A DNA stretch of 6,586 nucleotides, from assembly GCA_018646825.1 (NCBI GenBank), contig JABGUA010000016.1, forward strand, positions 1-6,586, in the 5' to 3' direction. The position numbers were made by a program, and so were the translations under genes. The stretch comes from Piscirickettsiaceae bacterium. Its GTDB lineage: Bacteria; Pseudomonadota; Gammaproteobacteria; Nitrosococcales; Methylophagaceae. The notes below the pieces were generated by a model. It was not told the DNA's origin, ran no database searches, and saw nothing but the letters and a program-made list of their open reading frames with translations. How positions within the stretch are numbered: the first letter of the stretch is position 1; each line of letters begins with the position of its first letter. This document shows positions 6,109 to 6,586 of this stretch, one piece after another.

Positions 6109-6586
6109 ATGTTAATAGGGGTACCCAAAGAAATAAAAAATCATGAGTATCGCGTTGGCATGACACCAGCGGGTGTACGCGAACTTATTATGAAAGGACA
6201 TCAAGTTATTATTCAACATCTTGCTGGGGATGCGATTGGTTTAACTGATGAACTTTACCAAGAAGCCGGTGCGACAATTATAGCGACAGCAAAAGCGGTT
6301 TATGACACGGCCGAATTGGTTGTTAAAGTAAAAGAACCCCAAGCACAAGAACGACAGTGGTTCAGGCCGAATCAAATATTGTTTGCTTATCTTCACTTGG
6401 CCGCCGACAAACAACAAACACAAGACTTAATCAATTCTGGAGCGATCTGCATCGCTTATGAATGTGTGACAGATCAACATGGCGGTCTTCCTTTATTAGC
6501 GCCGATGAGTGAAATAGCTGGTAGGTTAGCGATTCAGGTAGGGAGTCGGGCATTAGAAAATGGCGAGGGAGGCAAAGGCATACTGA
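6109..6586 (+). CDS. ald: Alanine dehydrogenase, N-terminal 159 residues (cut by window end)
   Basis: Alanine dehydrogenase catalyses the reversible NAD-dependent deamination of L-alanine to pyruvate and ammonia in the cytoplasm. The frame is open to the last base; about 210 of the usual roughly 371 residues, including the NAD-binding domain, lie beyond the window. The start MLIGVPKEIKNHEYRVG is characteristic. Arg15, Lys75 (in KVKEP) and His96 (in FAYLHLA) fall at the positions known to bind and process pyruvate/alanine in characterised enzymes, and the block around 131-146 (APMSEIAGR) is also typical. The related transhydrogenase alpha subunit (PntA) is less likely, because the YLHLA and ECVT segments follow the Ald pattern. 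No Lrp/AsnC-type regulator, a common partner of ald, lies next to it; the divergent neighbour is selO. Confidence 0.94.
   Translation, partial: MLIGVPKEIKNHEYRVGMTPAGVRELIMKGHQVIIQHLAGDAIGLTDELYQEAGATIIATAKAVYDTAELVVKVKEPQAQERQWFRPNQILFAYLHLAADKQQTQDLINSGAICIAYECVTDQHGGLPLLAPMSEIAGRLAIQVGSRALENGEGGKGIL

Noticed and set aside
6241..6423. Minus-strand open frame inside ald
   Set aside because: It is antisense to the clearly recognisable alanine dehydrogenase N-terminus.

Overview
The window is a stretch of ordinary, gene-dense bacterial chromosome, moderately AT-rich. The gene set (GreB, a CheW-family protein, SelO/YdiU, a YliI-type PQQ-dependent sugar dehydrogenase, a short malate:quinone oxidoreductase and alanine dehydrogenase) points to a free-living, motile, aerobic proteobacterium. 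GreB and SelO resemble gammaproteobacterial proteins as I remember them. A PQQ-using enzyme would fit a methylotroph-like gammaproteobacterium such as Methylophaga or a relative, but that placement is a guess. No rRNA, tRNA, CRISPR array, insertion sequence, integrase or phage gene is visible.

Layout, left to right. (1) Bases 1-456, plus strand: the C-terminal end of an unrecognised, very acidic protein. It starts inside a tandem array of an 18-bp unit encoding EAEPQV/EAEPEV. (2) Bases 457-569: a gene-free leader with two abutting inverted repeats and a minimal ATG-TAA just before the next start. (3) Bases 570-1901, plus strand: mqo, of the short type known from Helicobacter. (4) Bases 2023-2850, plus strand: a CheW-family protein whose beta-barrel domain is interrupted by about 110 helical residues resembling a chemoreceptor zinc-binding (CZB) domain without its zinc ligands. 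(5) Bases 2853-3326, plus strand: greB, starting at GTG two bases after the previous stop. (6) Bases 6039-3301, minus strand: selO then a yliI-like dehydrogenase, separated by 3 bp. The 3' end of the dehydrogenase gene overlaps that of greB by 26 bp, tail to tail. (7) Base 6109 to the window end, plus strand: the first 159 codons of ald, divergent from selO across a 69-bp AT-rich gap.

The genes do not form one pathway. mqo feeds malate electrons to quinone. The CheW-like gene and greB are probably co-translated, although signalling and transcription-elongation rescue have no obvious link. selO and the dehydrogenase form a second tight pair: a cytosolic protein AMPylase with redox links and an exported PQQ enzyme. 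ald starts a separate unit.

The most unusual item is the CheW-family protein with an internal, apparently zinc-less CZB-like domain. I see no clear sign of a wholly new multi-gene system.
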